From the NCBI RefSeq assembly GCF_039542385.1, contig NZ_BAABIA010000002.1, positions 372,001-436,000 on the forward strand: a stretch of DNA of 64,000 nucleotides, given 5' to 3'. Source of the stretch: Prosthecobacter algae (GTDB lineage: Bacteria; Verrucomicrobiota; Verrucomicrobiia; Verrucomicrobiales; Verrucomicrobiaceae). Shown here one piece after another: positions 26,099 through 44,747 of this stretch. Numbering within the stretch: the first letter of the stretch is position 1; every line of letters starts with the position of its first letter. Below the pieces are notes generated by a model. That model did not search any database. It was not told the origin of the DNA and was given only the letters and a program-made list of their open reading frames with translations. The position numbers and the translations under genes were made by a program.

Positions 26099-27805
26099 TC
26101 AGATCGTCAGGTCAACAAAATCCAGATTGGTTCCGGCTCCAAAACGAGAAAGGTTCGGGAAAACGGCATCAATCTGGGCCGGAGGCACACCTACCCATTC
26201 GGCGATCTTGGCGGCATACTGATCCACCGAGGTGCTGGGGATCCAGCGGCCACGGGAGCCGGTGCAGTCAATGCCGCCATCCACTTCAAGCAGAGGGAAA
26301 GTACCGTAGATTTTTTTGCCTTTCACTGCGCCGCCCATGACCATCATGTGGCCGCCCCAGCCGTGGTCGGAACCGCCAGTGGAATCTGTTTTGTTAGGCG
26401 TGAAGGTGCGGGTGAAGTCGGAGGCGGTGAAGCCCATGACCGCATTCCATAGGGCGACACCACCACGGGGATGGCCGATGATGGAATCATAGAAGCCCTT
26501 GATGGACCGGCTGAGCACGTTCAGCAGGGCAAACTGGCCCACACCCGTATTGACGGTGTTGTTGCCATTGATGGCGATCTGCGAAGCGTGGGTGTCGTAA
26601 CCGCCCTGCTGGATGAAGAAGGTCTGGCGATTGTTGGCGGGCTTGCCATCCTGGAGGAGGGCGTAGTTGCCGATGATGAGACGCGCCACCATCTTGAGCT
26701 GGTTGGCAAAGTCGGTGTTGGCAGCAGTGGCGTTGCCCCCAAAAGCGGCGGTGAAGTAGGTGTCCAAGACCGGGCCACCCGTGCCGTTGGTATAGGCCAG
26801 GGTATCTGCCACGACCCCTTCGGTCACACGGGCTGTTTTGGCCGTGTTTTGGTAGGAGGCGTCAAACAGGTTGGCATGGTTCATGGCCATGAGTTTTTCC
26901 AGGGCCTTCAGCCGCCAGCCCTGGCCGGTGGTCTTGTAGTTCGTGCTCGTCAGCGGGTCATAACCATTGGCTCCGGCGAGGAAGGGTTTCAGCGTGACGT
27001 TGGTGAGAGCATCGGCATACCCCACATTGCCTGGGCCATAACCATCGAAGTCGAGCGCACCGGCGGTGCTCATGACGAAGGGCTGCTCGCTGGTGCCTAC
27101 CTGGAAGCTGTTGACCCCAGCGATGGAAACACCCATGGCGAGACCTGCGGAGTTGGTGTTGCTGGCGGCATCCAGCAGATCGGCAATGCGACCGCCCCAA
27201 CCGCTGGTGAAGGGCTGGTCGGCGATGGATGACTGCCATTGCAACACCTGATCCGAGTGGGAGAAGAGCTGCGGTGGTTTCGTGGGCGCGAGCGCCGCGA
27301 AATTGGCACGGGTGACGCCGGGCTGGGTGAGAGTGCCGACGTTGGTGACAAAGGCGAGGTCCTGAGAATCGAAGAGGGACTTCAATCCTTCGCAGGCCGG
27401 ATGGATGGCGAGGTCATTGTTCGTGTAGCCAGCGCCCGGATCAAAGGTGCCGGGGTTGTCCGGCGTGATGGCGGTGAGGGCCAACTCCGCCGTGGGCACG
27501 GCTAGGCCACCGCTGCCGCCTGCATAAGTGGGGATGCCGCGGTAGAACTCATAGTGGGAACGGGCCGCGCTGGGCCCCCGAGGAATGAGCAGGTTGTTCG
27601 AGTCGTTACCACCGCCCTGGAAGATGCAGACCAGGGCCTTGAAATCATTGGGGCCACCCGCAGCGGCGGCGGATCCCACCAATTGAAGCTGGGAGAGGGT
27701 GTTCACCATGCTGGTGATCCCCAGCGTGGCGCAGGAGCTCTGCACCAGGAAATCGCGGCGGTTGGGCTTGCTGCGGTCAAGGGTCTTGCGAAGAGAAAGA
27801 TTCAT
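26099..27805 (-). CDS. DUF1501 family exported protein
   Basis: 568 aa. A twin-arginine-type signal (NRRDFLVQSSCATLGITSM) starts the protein, indicating folded export through Tat. The body shows the DUF1501 pattern: ALVCIFQGGGNDSNNLLIP, an internal PPQLFSHSDQVLQWQS, FFIQQGGYDTHASQ, FTASDFTRTFTPNK, and GSDHGWGGHMMVMGGAVKG near the end. DUF1501 proteins belong to the alkaline phosphatase/sulfatase-like superfamily and pair with DUF1800 genes in planctomycetes and verrucomicrobia; the reaction is not known. The DUF1800 gene ends 41 bp upstream on the same strand, so the pair is intact. Confidence 0.92.
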   Translation of the reverse strand: MNLSLRKTLDRSKPNRRDFLVQSSCATLGITSMVNTLSQLQLVGSAAAAGGPNDFKALVCIFQGGGNDSNNLLIPRGPSAARSHYEFYRGIPTYAGGSGGLAVPTAELALTAITPDNPGTFDPGAGYTNNDLAIHPACEGLKSLFDSQDLAFVTNVGTLTQPGVTRANFAALAPTKPPQLFSHSDQVLQWQSSIADQPFTSGWGGRIADLLDAASNTNSAGLAMGVSIAGVNSFQVGTSEQPFVMSTAGALDFDGYGPGNVGYADALTNVTLKPFLAGANGYDPLTSTNYKTTGQGWRLKALEKLMAMNHANLFDASYQNTAKTARVTEGVVADTLAYTNGTGGPVLDTYFTAAFGGNATAANTDFANQLKMVARLIIGNYALLQDGKPANNRQTFFIQQGGYDTHASQIAINGNNTVNTGVGQFALLNVLSRSIKGFYDSIIGHPRGGVALWNAVMGFTASDFTRTFTPNKTDSTGGSDHGWGGHMMVMGGAVKGKKIYGTFPLLEVDGGIDCTGSRGRWIPSTSVDQYAAKIAEWVGVPPAQIDAVFPNLSRFGAGTNLDFVDLTI

Positions 27806-27846
27806 AAGGGTGTGGATCTAAAGTTGCGATGACGTTCGTGAACCGA

Positions 27847-37332
<9,486 letters not shown>

Positions 37333-37389
37333 AACAGCGCCGGATTTTCAAAATTCACGGCAAATAATGAATACCTTTATTATCCCCCT

Positions 37390-37433
37390 CTTGGGTGACG
37401 TGCATAACTAGGGATATTCCTTTATCACCCAAG
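37390..37433. promoter_or_regulatory. Inverted repeat upstream of the giant DUF1800 gene
   Basis: Arms CTTGGGTGA (37390-37398) and TCACCCAAG (37425-37433), 26-nt spacer, 58 bp upstream of the giant gene start. It lies in the A/T-richer 262-bp divergent gap 37333-37595, where no other gene or clear promoter was seen. Candidate operator serving either direction. Confidence 0.4.
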
Positions 37434-37595
37434 CTACTAAGGAGTCTACAGTGGAATCCGGGATTTCAGGACCATGGGAGATGTTTTTTGGGCCATCCAC
37501 CCGCTCTTTTCCTCTCTCTTTCCCTCTTTAAATCGGCCAAAATCCAAACCGCAGTTGTCCACAGGCACGTATCGTGGCAACATTCCTGACCACCT

Positions 37596-37934
37596 ATGCC
37601 CCTCGCAGCTTACCATCTTCTTCATATTCTGGGTCTTATCCTCGTGTACATCGGCTTTGGCGCCCTGCTGTCCAATGACAGCGCCAAGTCCGCCATGAAG
37701 TGGCACGGCACCGGATTACTCATCAGCCTTGTGTCCGGCTTTGGCATGCTGGCCAAAATGCAACTCTTCAGCGCCCTGCCTACCTGGGTCTATGTGAAGC
37801 TGGGCCTCTGGCTGGTCCTTGGTTTCCTCCCCGTCCTGGCCAAGCGTCGCGTGGTGAAGCCCTCCGTCATCATCGTCATCGCCGCCTTGATCGGCGTGTT
37901 CATGGGCTACCTGGGCTACACCAAGTCGCTCTAA
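37596..37934 (+). CDS. SirB-like small integral membrane protein
   Basis: 112 aa with four predicted membrane spans (about residues 7-25, 38-56, 65-80 and 90-108) and short loops, one of them KRRVVKP. Hydrophobic pattern and length match the SirB family of membrane proteins, whose biochemical role is unclear. A strong hairpin follows, so it is probably monocistronic. Confidence 0.65.
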   Translation: MPLAAYHLLHILGLILVYIGFGALLSNDSAKSAMKWHGTGLLISLVSGFGMLAKMQLFSALPTWVYVKLGLWLVLGFLPVLAKRRVVKPSVIIVIAALIGVFMGYLGYTKSL

Positions 37935-37962
37935 GGTTTCGCCTTCCCAGCCGCTTTTTAAG

Positions 37963-38002
37963 AACGCACGAAGTGGTCACCGCTTCGTGCGTTTAGTTTT
38001 TC
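37963..38002 (+). terminator. Terminator after the SirB-like gene
   Basis: An 11-bp stem AACGCACGAAG (37963-37973) with CTTCGTGCGTT (37983-37993), extendable with one wobble pair, is followed by TTTTTT at 37997-38002. It lies 28 bp after the stop and 18 bp before the prolyl oligopeptidase start. Confidence 0.85.
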
Positions 38003-38020
38003 CAGTCCCGGCCCTTCGTC

Positions 38021-40123
38021 ATGAAAACGCCCCTCTTTTGCCTCATGTCCACCGCCCTCTTTGCCCAGCCTCTGCCCTACCCGGAAACCCGTCAGGACCC
38101 CGCCGTCTCCGATGACTACCACGGCACGAAGGTGGCAGATCCCTACCGCTGGCTGGAAGATGACAACAGCGAGGAAACCAAGGCCTGGGTCACGGCCCAA
38201 AATGCCGTCACCTTCCCCTACCTGCACCAGCTCCCGAAACGGGCCGAGCTACGCGCGCGCCTGGAAAAACTCTGGAACTACGAGCGCGTAGGCGTGCCCT
38301 TTGAAGAAGGCGGTCGCTGGTTTTTCAATCGCAACTCCGGCCTGCAAAACCAGAGCGTTTTCTACGTCACCGAAGACCTGGAAAAAGAACCACGCCTTTT
38401 GTTAGACCCGAACACCCTTTCCACCGATGGCACCACCTCCCTCACGGAGACAGCCCCCAGCCCGGATGGCAAATTCCTCGTCTATGGCCTGTCCAAAGCC
38501 GGCAGTGACTGGCAGGAATTCCGCGTCAAGGACATCGCCACCGGCAAGGACAGCGCGGACGTGCTGGAATGGATCAAATTCAGCGGCGCTTCCTGGGCCA
38601 AGGACAGCCGTGGTTTTTACTACAGCCGTTACCCGCAGCCCAAAGAAGGCGCGGCCCTGACCGAGGCGAACAAGAACCAAAAAGTCTATTTTCACAAACT
38701 CGGCACACCGCAGAGTGAAGACCGCCTAGTCTATGAACGCCCCGACCAGCCAGACTGGGGCCTGCACGCCTACGTCACCGATGACGGCCATTACCTCACC
38801 TTCAGCGTCACCGAAGGCACCGACCCGAAGAAGCGCATCTTTTACCAAGACCTCACCCAGCCCGAGGCCAAAGTGGTGGAGCTGCTGAATGACTTCGATG
38901 CCGCTTACAGCTTCGTGGACAACGTCGGCCCCGTCTTCTACTTCCATACGAATCTCGATGCGCCGCGCTACCGTGTCATCGCCATTGATGTCACGAAACC
39001 CGAGCGCCAAAACTGGCGCGAGATCCTGCCGCAGACCGAGGACAAACTCGACGGCATCTCCATCGTGGGCGGCCAGATCCTGGCGGAGTATCTCAAGGAT
39101 GCCCGTTCCGACATGCGCGCCTTTGATTTGGAAGGGAAACTCATCCGCTCCATCCAGCTCCCCGGCATCGGCACCATCGGTGGGTTTAACGGCCGCCGCA
39201 GCGATACCTTCACCCACTACGCCTTCACCAGCTTCACCACGCCCGGGGCCATCTACCGTTACGACATCGCCACCGGACAGAGCAGCCTTTATCGCCAGCC
39301 GAAGGTGGACTTCGACGGCAGCCAGTACGAGACGAAACAAATCTTTGCCACCAGCAAAGACGGCACCCGCGTGCCCATGTTCATCGTCCATAAAAAAGGC
39401 CTGAAGCTGGACGGCAACAACGCCACGCTCCTCTACGGCTACGGCGGGTTTAACATCAGCCTCACCCCCGGCTTTTCCATCGGTCGCACCGTCTGGTTAG
39501 AAATGGGCGGCGTCTATGCCATGGCCAACCTGCGCGGCGGCGGCGAATACGGTGCCGACTGGCACCGCGCCGGGACGAAGCTGACCAAACAGAACGTCTT
39601 CGATGACTTCATCGCCTGTGCTGAGCATCTCCAAAAAGAAGGTTATACCTCGCCGAAAAAACTCGCCATCATGGGCGGCAGCAATGGCGGCCTCCTCGTC
39701 GGTGCCTGCATGGCCCAGCGGCCCGAGCTCTTCGGTGCGGCCCTCCCCGCCGTGGGTGTCATGGACATGCTGCGCTTTCATCTCTTCACCATCGGCTGGG
39801 CCTGGAAGAGCGACTACGGCAGCAGCGAAAAGGCCGATGAATTCAAGGCCCTCTACGCCTACTCCCCGCTGCACAATCTGAAGCCCGGCACCCGCTACCC
39901 CGCCACCCTCGTCACCACCGCCGATCACGATGACCGAGTGGTGCCCGCACACAGCTTCAAATTCGCCGCCCGCCTCCAGGCCTGCCAAGCCAAAGATGGC
40001 CCGCCCGTGCTCATCCGCATCGAAACCAGCGCCGGTCACGGTGCCGGCACCGCCCTGAAAAAAGTCATCGAAGAAACCGCCGACGAATGGGCCTTCCTGC
40101 ATCAGGTGCTGGAGATGGAGTGA
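38021..40123 (+). CDS. Prolyl oligopeptidase family serine peptidase
   Basis: Cleaves short peptides after proline (S9A). It is 700 aa, typical for the family. The N-terminus has a short signal-like segment, then YPETRQDPAVSDDYHGTKVADPYRWLEDD, the standard POP opening. A seven-bladed propeller fills about 70-420. The hydrolase domain carries ANLRGGGEYG, the nucleophile elbow GGSNGGLLVGA (Ser about 553), the acid in TADHDDRVVPAHS (about 635-645) and His in SAGHGAG (about 671). All three triad residues are visible. It stands alone after a terminator. Confidence 0.95.
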   Translation: MKTPLFCLMSTALFAQPLPYPETRQDPAVSDDYHGTKVADPYRWLEDDNSEETKAWVTAQNAVTFPYLHQLPKRAELRARLEKLWNYERVGVPFEEGGRWFFNRNSGLQNQSVFYVTEDLEKEPRLLLDPNTLSTDGTTSLTETAPSPDGKFLVYGLSKAGSDWQEFRVKDIATGKDSADVLEWIKFSGASWAKDSRGFYYSRYPQPKEGAALTEANKNQKVYFHKLGTPQSEDRLVYERPDQPDWGLHAYVTDDGHYLTFSVTEGTDPKKRIFYQDLTQPEAKVVELLNDFDAAYSFVDNVGPVFYFHTNLDAPRYRVIAIDVTKPERQNWREILPQTEDKLDGISIVGGQILAEYLKDARSDMRAFDLEGKLIRSIQLPGIGTIGGFNGRRSDTFTHYAFTSFTTPGAIYRYDIATGQSSLYRQPKVDFDGSQYETKQIFATSKDGTRVPMFIVHKKGLKLDGNNATLLYGYGGFNISLTPGFSIGRTVWLEMGGVYAMANLRGGGEYGADWHRAGTKLTKQNVFDDFIACAEHLQKEGYTSPKKLAIMGGSNGGLLVGACMAQRPELFGAALPAVGVMDMLRFHLFTIGWAWKSDYGSSEKADEFKALYAYSPLHNLKPGTRYPATLVTTADHDDRVVPAHSFKFAARLQACQAKDGPPVLIRIETSAGHGAGTALKKVIEETADEWAFLHQVLEME

Positions 40124-40250
40124 GGCTAGATGGGTCGTCAAAAACCCAGTAGGTTGACCGCTCGGCCAGGGTTCCGAGCAGAAAGAGGCAAAGGCGAGGT
40201 GACGGACTTTTTCGTCGTCGCCTTTCCTTCGTCGCGATCTGTTTGGATAC

Positions 40251-41003
40251 TCAACCCATCCTCTCCTCACGCCGGAACTGCTCCAGCTCCTGGCGTAGCG
40301 GCTCCCAGTAAGCGCGATCCAGGGCCTTCTCTGCACTGACCTCGGCATCCAAGGCAGCGCGGAGGGCATCCATGTCCGGTGTGCGGGCCAGGGCGAGGAG
40401 CGGCCGTTGGGATTCCAGGGCGGCGGCCTGGGAGGGGTAGCGTTGGCAGAGTTCTTGAACCAGTTCGGGGGTTCTCGCCTCCGTCAGCCAGAAATGAATC
40501 CACTCTGGATCGGCATGTTCCCGGTTTTCACGATAGTGAATGGCAACCAGGAGTTCAATCATCGGCCAGTCTTTGCTGCGCTGGGTTTTCTTGGCCTTGA
40601 CGAGATCAGGCACGCTCAGAAGATGGTATTCAGCCCCTGCGTCGTCACCATAGGTAGTTCGTCGCGCCCAAAGGGTAGCAAAATCAGGAACTCCACGCAT
40701 CTGGGTCATCACATCCACCCTCAGCCCCTCAACTCCAGGGGCCTGACAACGGTAGTGGATGGCATGACCGCGCTTTAGAAAGGCAGGATCAAAACGCGGA
40801 ATCGCAATGCGCTCTGCCTTCAGTTCTGCCAGGGCTCTGTGCAGCCGCTCATAGTTTTCATCATCTGCACAGAGGGCAAAATCGATGTCCTTGCTAACTT
40901 GCGCCGCGCCGTAGAAGACGCAGGCCTGCCCTCCCATGAGCAGCGCCTGGACGCCATGCTTCTGGATCATCAAAAGGACTTGTCGGATCGGGGTCGGGAT
41001 CAA
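40251..41003 (-). CDS. Nucleotidyltransferase-like protein (AbiEii/MNT-type fold)
   Basis: 250 aa from TTG 41003, chosen because GGGAGG (complement of 41009-41014) lies five bases upstream. LLMGGQACVFYGAAQVSKDIDFAL (first part about residues 22-34) gives the GG...D-x-D nucleotidyltransferase core, with a third acid likely in GLRVDVMTQM. The C-terminal half is helical. Related folds occur in AbiEii and MNT toxins, antitoxins and defence proteins, but there is no specific match. The small gene upstream overlaps its start by 110 nt in another frame, so the pair is translationally linked. Confidence 0.72.
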   Translation of the reverse strand: MIPTPIRQVLLMIQKHGVQALLMGGQACVFYGAAQVSKDIDFALCADDENYERLHRALAELKAERIAIPRFDPAFLKRGHAIHYRCQAPGVEGLRVDVMTQMRGVPDFATLWARRTTYGDDAGAEYHLLSVPDLVKAKKTQRSKDWPMIELLVAIHYRENREHADPEWIHFWLTEARTPELVQELCQRYPSQAAALESQRPLLALARTPDMDALRAALDAEVSAEKALDRAYWEPLRQELEQFRREERMG

Positions 41004-41118
41004 GGCTGCCTCCCATGGCTAAATATTGGGCGAAGATGATCTCGCTGCGCCGGAAACGCTCCAGAGGGGTGAGATCCACCCACTCCTTCCATTCGTCCGG
41101 CAGTTGCTCATAAGTCAT
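40894..41118 (-). CDS. Small protein overlapping the nucleotidyltransferase gene
   Basis: 74 aa from ATG 41118: MTYEQLPDEWKEWVDLTPLE, then RFRRSEIIFAQYLAMGG, then a Asp/Pro-rich turn and a basic GRAGLRLLRRG tail. Its last 110 nt are shared out of frame with the nucleotidyltransferase. The tail composition (SLDPDPDPTSPFDDPEAWRP) looks like a selected sequence, and I recall similar short proteins placed ahead of nucleotidyltransferase genes, though this is unverified. Possible antitoxin or partner. The frame is open to 41304, but that part does not look coding. Confidence 0.55.
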   Translation of the reverse strand: MTYEQLPDEWKEWVDLTPLERFRRSEIIFAQYLAMGGSLDPDPDPTSPFDDPEAWRPGAAHGRAGLRLLRRGAS

Positions 41119-41263
41119 CTCGCTATTCAGCGTACCATAGCGGGTAGAGGTGGCAAGGGAGGACTTGGGCGGGCCTCCATGCGGCTTTGCAACTGGATTT
41201 TGGTATTCCCGAATGGCAAAAGTAGTTGTGGCGAAGCGTGCTGGCTGGATAAGGTGAGGAAAT

Positions 41264-41872
41264 ATGGCCTCGCTCAATAAAGTCATGCTCATCGGCAATC
41301 TCACCCGCGACCCGGAGGTGCGTTACACCCCCAAGGGAAGTGCGGTCTGTGACATGGCCATTGCCGTCAATCGGCGTTACCTCACGGAAAGTGGCGAACG
41401 CCAGGAAGAAGTGACTTATTTGGACATCGTCCTCTGGGGCAAGCAGGCCGAGCTGGCAGGCCAGTTCCTGGCGAAAGGCCGCTCCGTCTTCATCGAAGGC
41501 CGTCTGCAGATGGATACCTGGGAAGACAAGGCCACGGGCCAAAAGCGCAGCAAGATCAAGATCGTGGCCGAGAACATGCAGTTCCTCGACAGCAAAGGCG
41601 GTGCCCCCGGAGGGGGTGGCGGCGGCGGTGGTGGAAACTATGCAGGCGATGACGAGGGCTACAGCGCCCCGGCACCCCAGCAGCGTCGCCCCGCAGGTGG
41701 CGGTGGTGGTTACGGTGGCGGCGGCAACTCGGGAGGAGGAGGCGGTGGTGGTTACCAGCGCCCAGCCGCACAGCAGCAGCGCCCTCCACAACGCCAGGCC
41801 CCGGCCCAGCAGGACGACTTCGGCGAAGGTCCCATCACCGATGGGATGGAAGACGACGACATTCCGTTTTGA
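41264..41872 (+). CDS. ssb: Single-stranded DNA-binding protein
   Basis: 202 aa. OB-fold in residues 1-110 (MASLNKVMLIGNLTRDPEVRY opening, VTYLDIVLWGKQAELAGQFL, SVFIEGRLQMDTWED). A long Gly-rich, Gln/Pro-rich linker follows, and the acidic tip DDDIPF recruits repair and replication proteins. AAGGTGAGGA just ahead of ATG 41264 is a good ribosome site. Divergent from the nucleotidyltransferase pair. Confidence 0.97.
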   Translation: MASLNKVMLIGNLTRDPEVRYTPKGSAVCDMAIAVNRRYLTESGERQEEVTYLDIVLWGKQAELAGQFLAKGRSVFIEGRLQMDTWEDKATGQKRSKIKIVAENMQFLDSKGGAPGGGGGGGGGNYAGDDEGYSAPAPQQRRPAGGGGGYGGGGNSGGGGGGGYQRPAAQQQRPPQRQAPAQQDDFGEGPITDGMEDDDIPF

Positions 41873-42037
41873 GTCAGACCGGGGCCACACGCCTCGTTTT
41901 CACCTTCGAAACTCCCGCAGTGCGCCAACTTTGCGCATCAGAGGGCCATGTTTGGCCTGGGCTTAGGAATGGTCAACGCCATGCGTTGAGGCAGGTAAGG
42001 CGGCACATTCAACCCGTGCCGCATCCACCCTGCCGCC

Positions 42038-42268
42038 ATGAAATCCCTGCTGCCCATCCTGCTCCTCTCTCTCGTCAGCCTCACGGCCGTCTTTGCCAAA
42101 GGCGGTCCACCCATCAATGACCTTTGCCCCGTGGATGGCAAAGCCGCCCGTGTGATCTACCGGGTTTTTGAAGACAAGGGCACCATCATCTTCTGCTGCG
42201 CCTCCTGCCTGGACGACTACAAGAAGAATCCCAATCGCTACAAGGTCATCCCCAAGGTGGAGAAGTAG
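42038..42268 (+). CDS. Small secreted YHS-like protein
   Basis: 76 aa with signal peptide [20 protein letters not shown]. The mature part has [19 protein letters not shown], then [17 protein letters not shown], i.e. Cys-Pro-Val early and a CC-x-x-C late, as in YHS-type metal-binding domains. It probably binds copper or another metal in the periplasm (inference). Confidence 0.75.
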   Translation: MKSLLPILLLSLVSLTAVFAKGGPPINDLCPVDGKAARVIYRVFEDKGTIIFCCASCLDDYKKNPNRYKVIPKVEK

Positions 42269-42324
42269 AGACATTGCTTGCATTTCGGCGTGGCTTCGGG
42301 CTTGAATCACGCCCTCACTCCGAA

Positions 42325-43635
42325 ATGCATCCTGAACCCGTCGCCCCCTCACGCACTCCCTGGTACCGGGTCCTGTACATCCAGGTGCTCATCGCTGTGG
42401 CGGTCGGTATTGCCATCGGCCACTTTTTCCCGGAGCACGGGAAGGCCCTGGAGCCCCTGAGCAAAGGTTTCATCAGCCTGATCAAGATGATGATCGCTCC
42501 GATCATCTTTTGCACCGTCGTCCACGGCATCGCCTCCATTGGCGATGTGAAAAAGCTGGGACGGGTGGGCGGTAAGACCTTGCTATATTTTGAGATCGTT
42601 TCCACGCTGGCCCTGGTCATCGGCCTCATCGTGGTGAACACGCTGCGGCCCGGAGACGGCTTCAATGCGGACCTGACCACCCTGGATGCCAAGGATGTGG
42701 AGACCGTGCAGGGGTATGCTGGACAGGCCAAGAACCTGAGCACCACGGCCTTTTTGCTGGGCATCATCCCGAAGACTTTTGTCAGTGCCTTTACTGAGGG
42801 GAACCTGCTGCAGGTGGTTTTTGTGGCCTTGCTGGCGGCCTTTGCCATCGCGGGCCTGGGTGAACGCGGTAAGCCCGTGCTGCATGTGGTGGATCAGGCC
42901 AGCGACCTGTTCTTCGGCATCATGCGCATCGTCATCAAAGTGGCACCTTTGGGGGCCCTGGGGGCGATGGCGCATACCATTGGCAGTTATGGCATCGGCT
43001 CATTGCAGCAGTTGCTGAAGCTGATGCTGGGTTTTTACCTCACCTCGGCGCTGTTTGTGGTGGTGGTGCTGGGGCTCATCGCACGGGTGGCTGGTTTTTC
43101 CATTTTCAGGTTTCTCATTTACATCAAAGAAGAACTCCTGGTGGTGCTGGGTACCAGTTCCTCTGAAACGGTGCTGCCCCAGATGATCCAGAAACTGCGT
43201 GGCCTGGGCTGTGCCCCCTCCACGGTGGGGCTGGTGATCCCCACCGGTTACAGTTTTAACCTGGACGGCACCAACATCTACATGGTGATGGGGGCGGTGT
43301 TCCTGGCCCAGGCGACGAATACACCGATGGATCTCAGCCAGCAGATCGCCCTGCTGGCTGTCGCGATGGTGACTTCCAAGGGAGCCAGCGGGGTGACCGG
43401 AGCGGGCTTCATCACACTGGCAGCCACACTGGCGGCTGTGCCGAGCGTACCCGTGGAAGCGATGGCACTGATTCTGGGTATCGATCGATTCATGAGCGAG
43501 TGCCGGTCCCTGACCAATCTGGTGGGCAATGGCGTGGCCACAGTGGTCATCAGCCGCTGGGAGGGCGAGGTGTCCGCCGAGGCGCTACAGGCGAATTTAC
43601 GGGAACCAATTCCCCCGCCGCCGCCGAATGCATAA
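42325..43635 (+). CDS. Dicarboxylate/amino-acid:cation symporter (DctA/GltP family)
   Basis: 436 aa from ATG 42325 (the frame is open to 42274). Imports C4-dicarboxylates or glutamate with protons or sodium. Family marks: [20 protein letters not shown], the [10 protein letters not shown] hairpin loop (TSSSE), [15 protein letters not shown] in TM7, [13 protein letters not shown], and [20 protein letters not shown] in TM8 with the substrate-binding Asp/Arg/Asn pattern. DctA and GltP cannot be separated by eye. The next gene starts 65 bp on. Confidence 0.93.
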   Translation: MHPEPVAPSRTPWYRVLYIQVLIAVAVGIAIGHFFPEHGKALEPLSKGFISLIKMMIAPIIFCTVVHGIASIGDVKKLGRVGGKTLLYFEIVSTLALVIGLIVVNTLRPGDGFNADLTTLDAKDVETVQGYAGQAKNLSTTAFLLGIIPKTFVSAFTEGNLLQVVFVALLAAFAIAGLGERGKPVLHVVDQASDLFFGIMRIVIKVAPLGALGAMAHTIGSYGIGSLQQLLKLMLGFYLTSALFVVVVLGLIARVAGFSIFRFLIYIKEELLVVLGTSSSETVLPQMIQKLRGLGCAPSTVGLVIPTGYSFNLDGTNIYMVMGAVFLAQATNTPMDLSQQIALLAVAMVTSKGASGVTGAGFITLAATLAAVPSVPVEAMALILGIDRFMSECRSLTNLVGNGVATVVISRWEGEVSAEALQANLREPIPPPPPNA

Positions 43636-43700
43636 GGAGGATGCGAGACTTCCCTGTTTCACTGCTTGCATCCCCCGGCACCCAGGTGCCACTTTGTCTC

Positions 43701-44747
43701 ATGGCCGCCCGTCACCTCAGGTACACGATTGCGCTCATCATGGCTCTTACAGCCATGCTATCGCCCCATTTCCTCATGGCAGAAAACCTACGCATCGGCA
43801 TCGTCGGCCTGGATTCTTCCCATAGCGAGCAGTTTACCCTGCGGCTGAATGACCCTGCCAATCCCAGCCACATCCCTGGCGCACGTGTGGTGGCGGCCTA
43901 TGCGGGAGGCAGCCCAGACCTGCCTGAAAGCGCCAACCGTGTGGCGGGCTTTACGGCGACCCTGAAGGACAAATATGGGGTGCAGATCCTGGGCAGCATC
44001 ACCGAGGTCTGTGCCGCCGTGGATGCGGTGATGATCCTGAGCGTGGATGGCCGCCCACACCTGGCCCAGGTGCGCGAGGTGCTGCTGTCTGGCAAACCTT
44101 TCTTCCTCGACAAACCGGTGGCTGCGAGCCTGAAGGACATCGTGGAAATCTACAAGGCAGCCGAAGCTGCCAAGGTGCCGTTTTTCAGTGCCTCGGCCAT
44201 GCGCTGGTACCCTGGCGTGATTGAGGTGGCCACGGCGGAAACCACCCCTGCCCTGGCGGCCATCTCTTATGGCCCGGCCCCCATTCTGCCCTTTCATCCG
44301 GACCTTTACTTCTATGGCATTCACCCGGCGGAGGCCCTGTTCACCGTCATGGGCAGCGGCTGCCTGGAAGTGCGCCGCACCGCCAGTGCTGCCAGTTCCG
44401 TGGTCACAGGCCGGTGGGAAGGAGATCGCCTGGGCACCCTGCATGCCATCCATGCCCTGCCCATGGGATCCCCCAACTACAAGCTGACCCGCTTTGGACA
44501 AAAAGGCGTTGTCGAACAAAAAAACCAGGGGGACTACACCCCACTCCTGCGCGAGATCATCAAGTTTTTCCAGTCCCGGCAGCCGCCTGTCACCCGGGCA
44601 CAGACCCTGGAAATCTATGCCTTTTTAGAAGCGGCTGAACAGAGCAAAAGCCAAAACGGCAAGCCGATCTCCCTGCGGGATGTCCTCCGCAAGGCCGGAG
44701 CTCCTGAAGAATGGCTGCCCGAGGCACCTCCAGCGCCCAAAAGCTAG
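43701..44747 (+). CDS. Secreted Gfo/Idh/MocA-type oxidoreductase
   Basis: 348 aa from ATG 43701. A hydrophobic leader (RHLRYTIALIMALTAMLSPHFLMA) precedes ENLRIGIVGLDSSHSEQF, the Rossmann start with Gly-x-x-x-Ser in place of the usual GxGxxG. DAVMILSVDGRPHLAQV, then GKPFFLDKPVAASLKDI (the EKP-like motif as DKP) mark the family. Verrucomicrobia and planctomycetes have many exported members that act on sugars and cyclitols; the substrate is unknown. The loss of the standard dinucleotide loop could mean weaker NAD binding or a tightly bound cofactor. Confidence 0.85.
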   Translation: MAARHLRYTIALIMALTAMLSPHFLMAENLRIGIVGLDSSHSEQFTLRLNDPANPSHIPGARVVAAYAGGSPDLPESANRVAGFTATLKDKYGVQILGSITEVCAAVDAVMILSVDGRPHLAQVREVLLSGKPFFLDKPVAASLKDIVEIYKAAEAAKVPFFSASAMRWYPGVIEVATAETTPALAAISYGPAPILPFHPDLYFYGIHPAEALFTVMGSGCLEVRRTASAASSVVTGRWEGDRLGTLHAIHALPMGSPNYKLTRFGQKGVVEQKNQGDYTPLLREIIKFFQSRQPPVTRAQTLEIYAFLEAAEQSKSQNGKPISLRDVLRKAGAPEEWLPEAPPAPKS

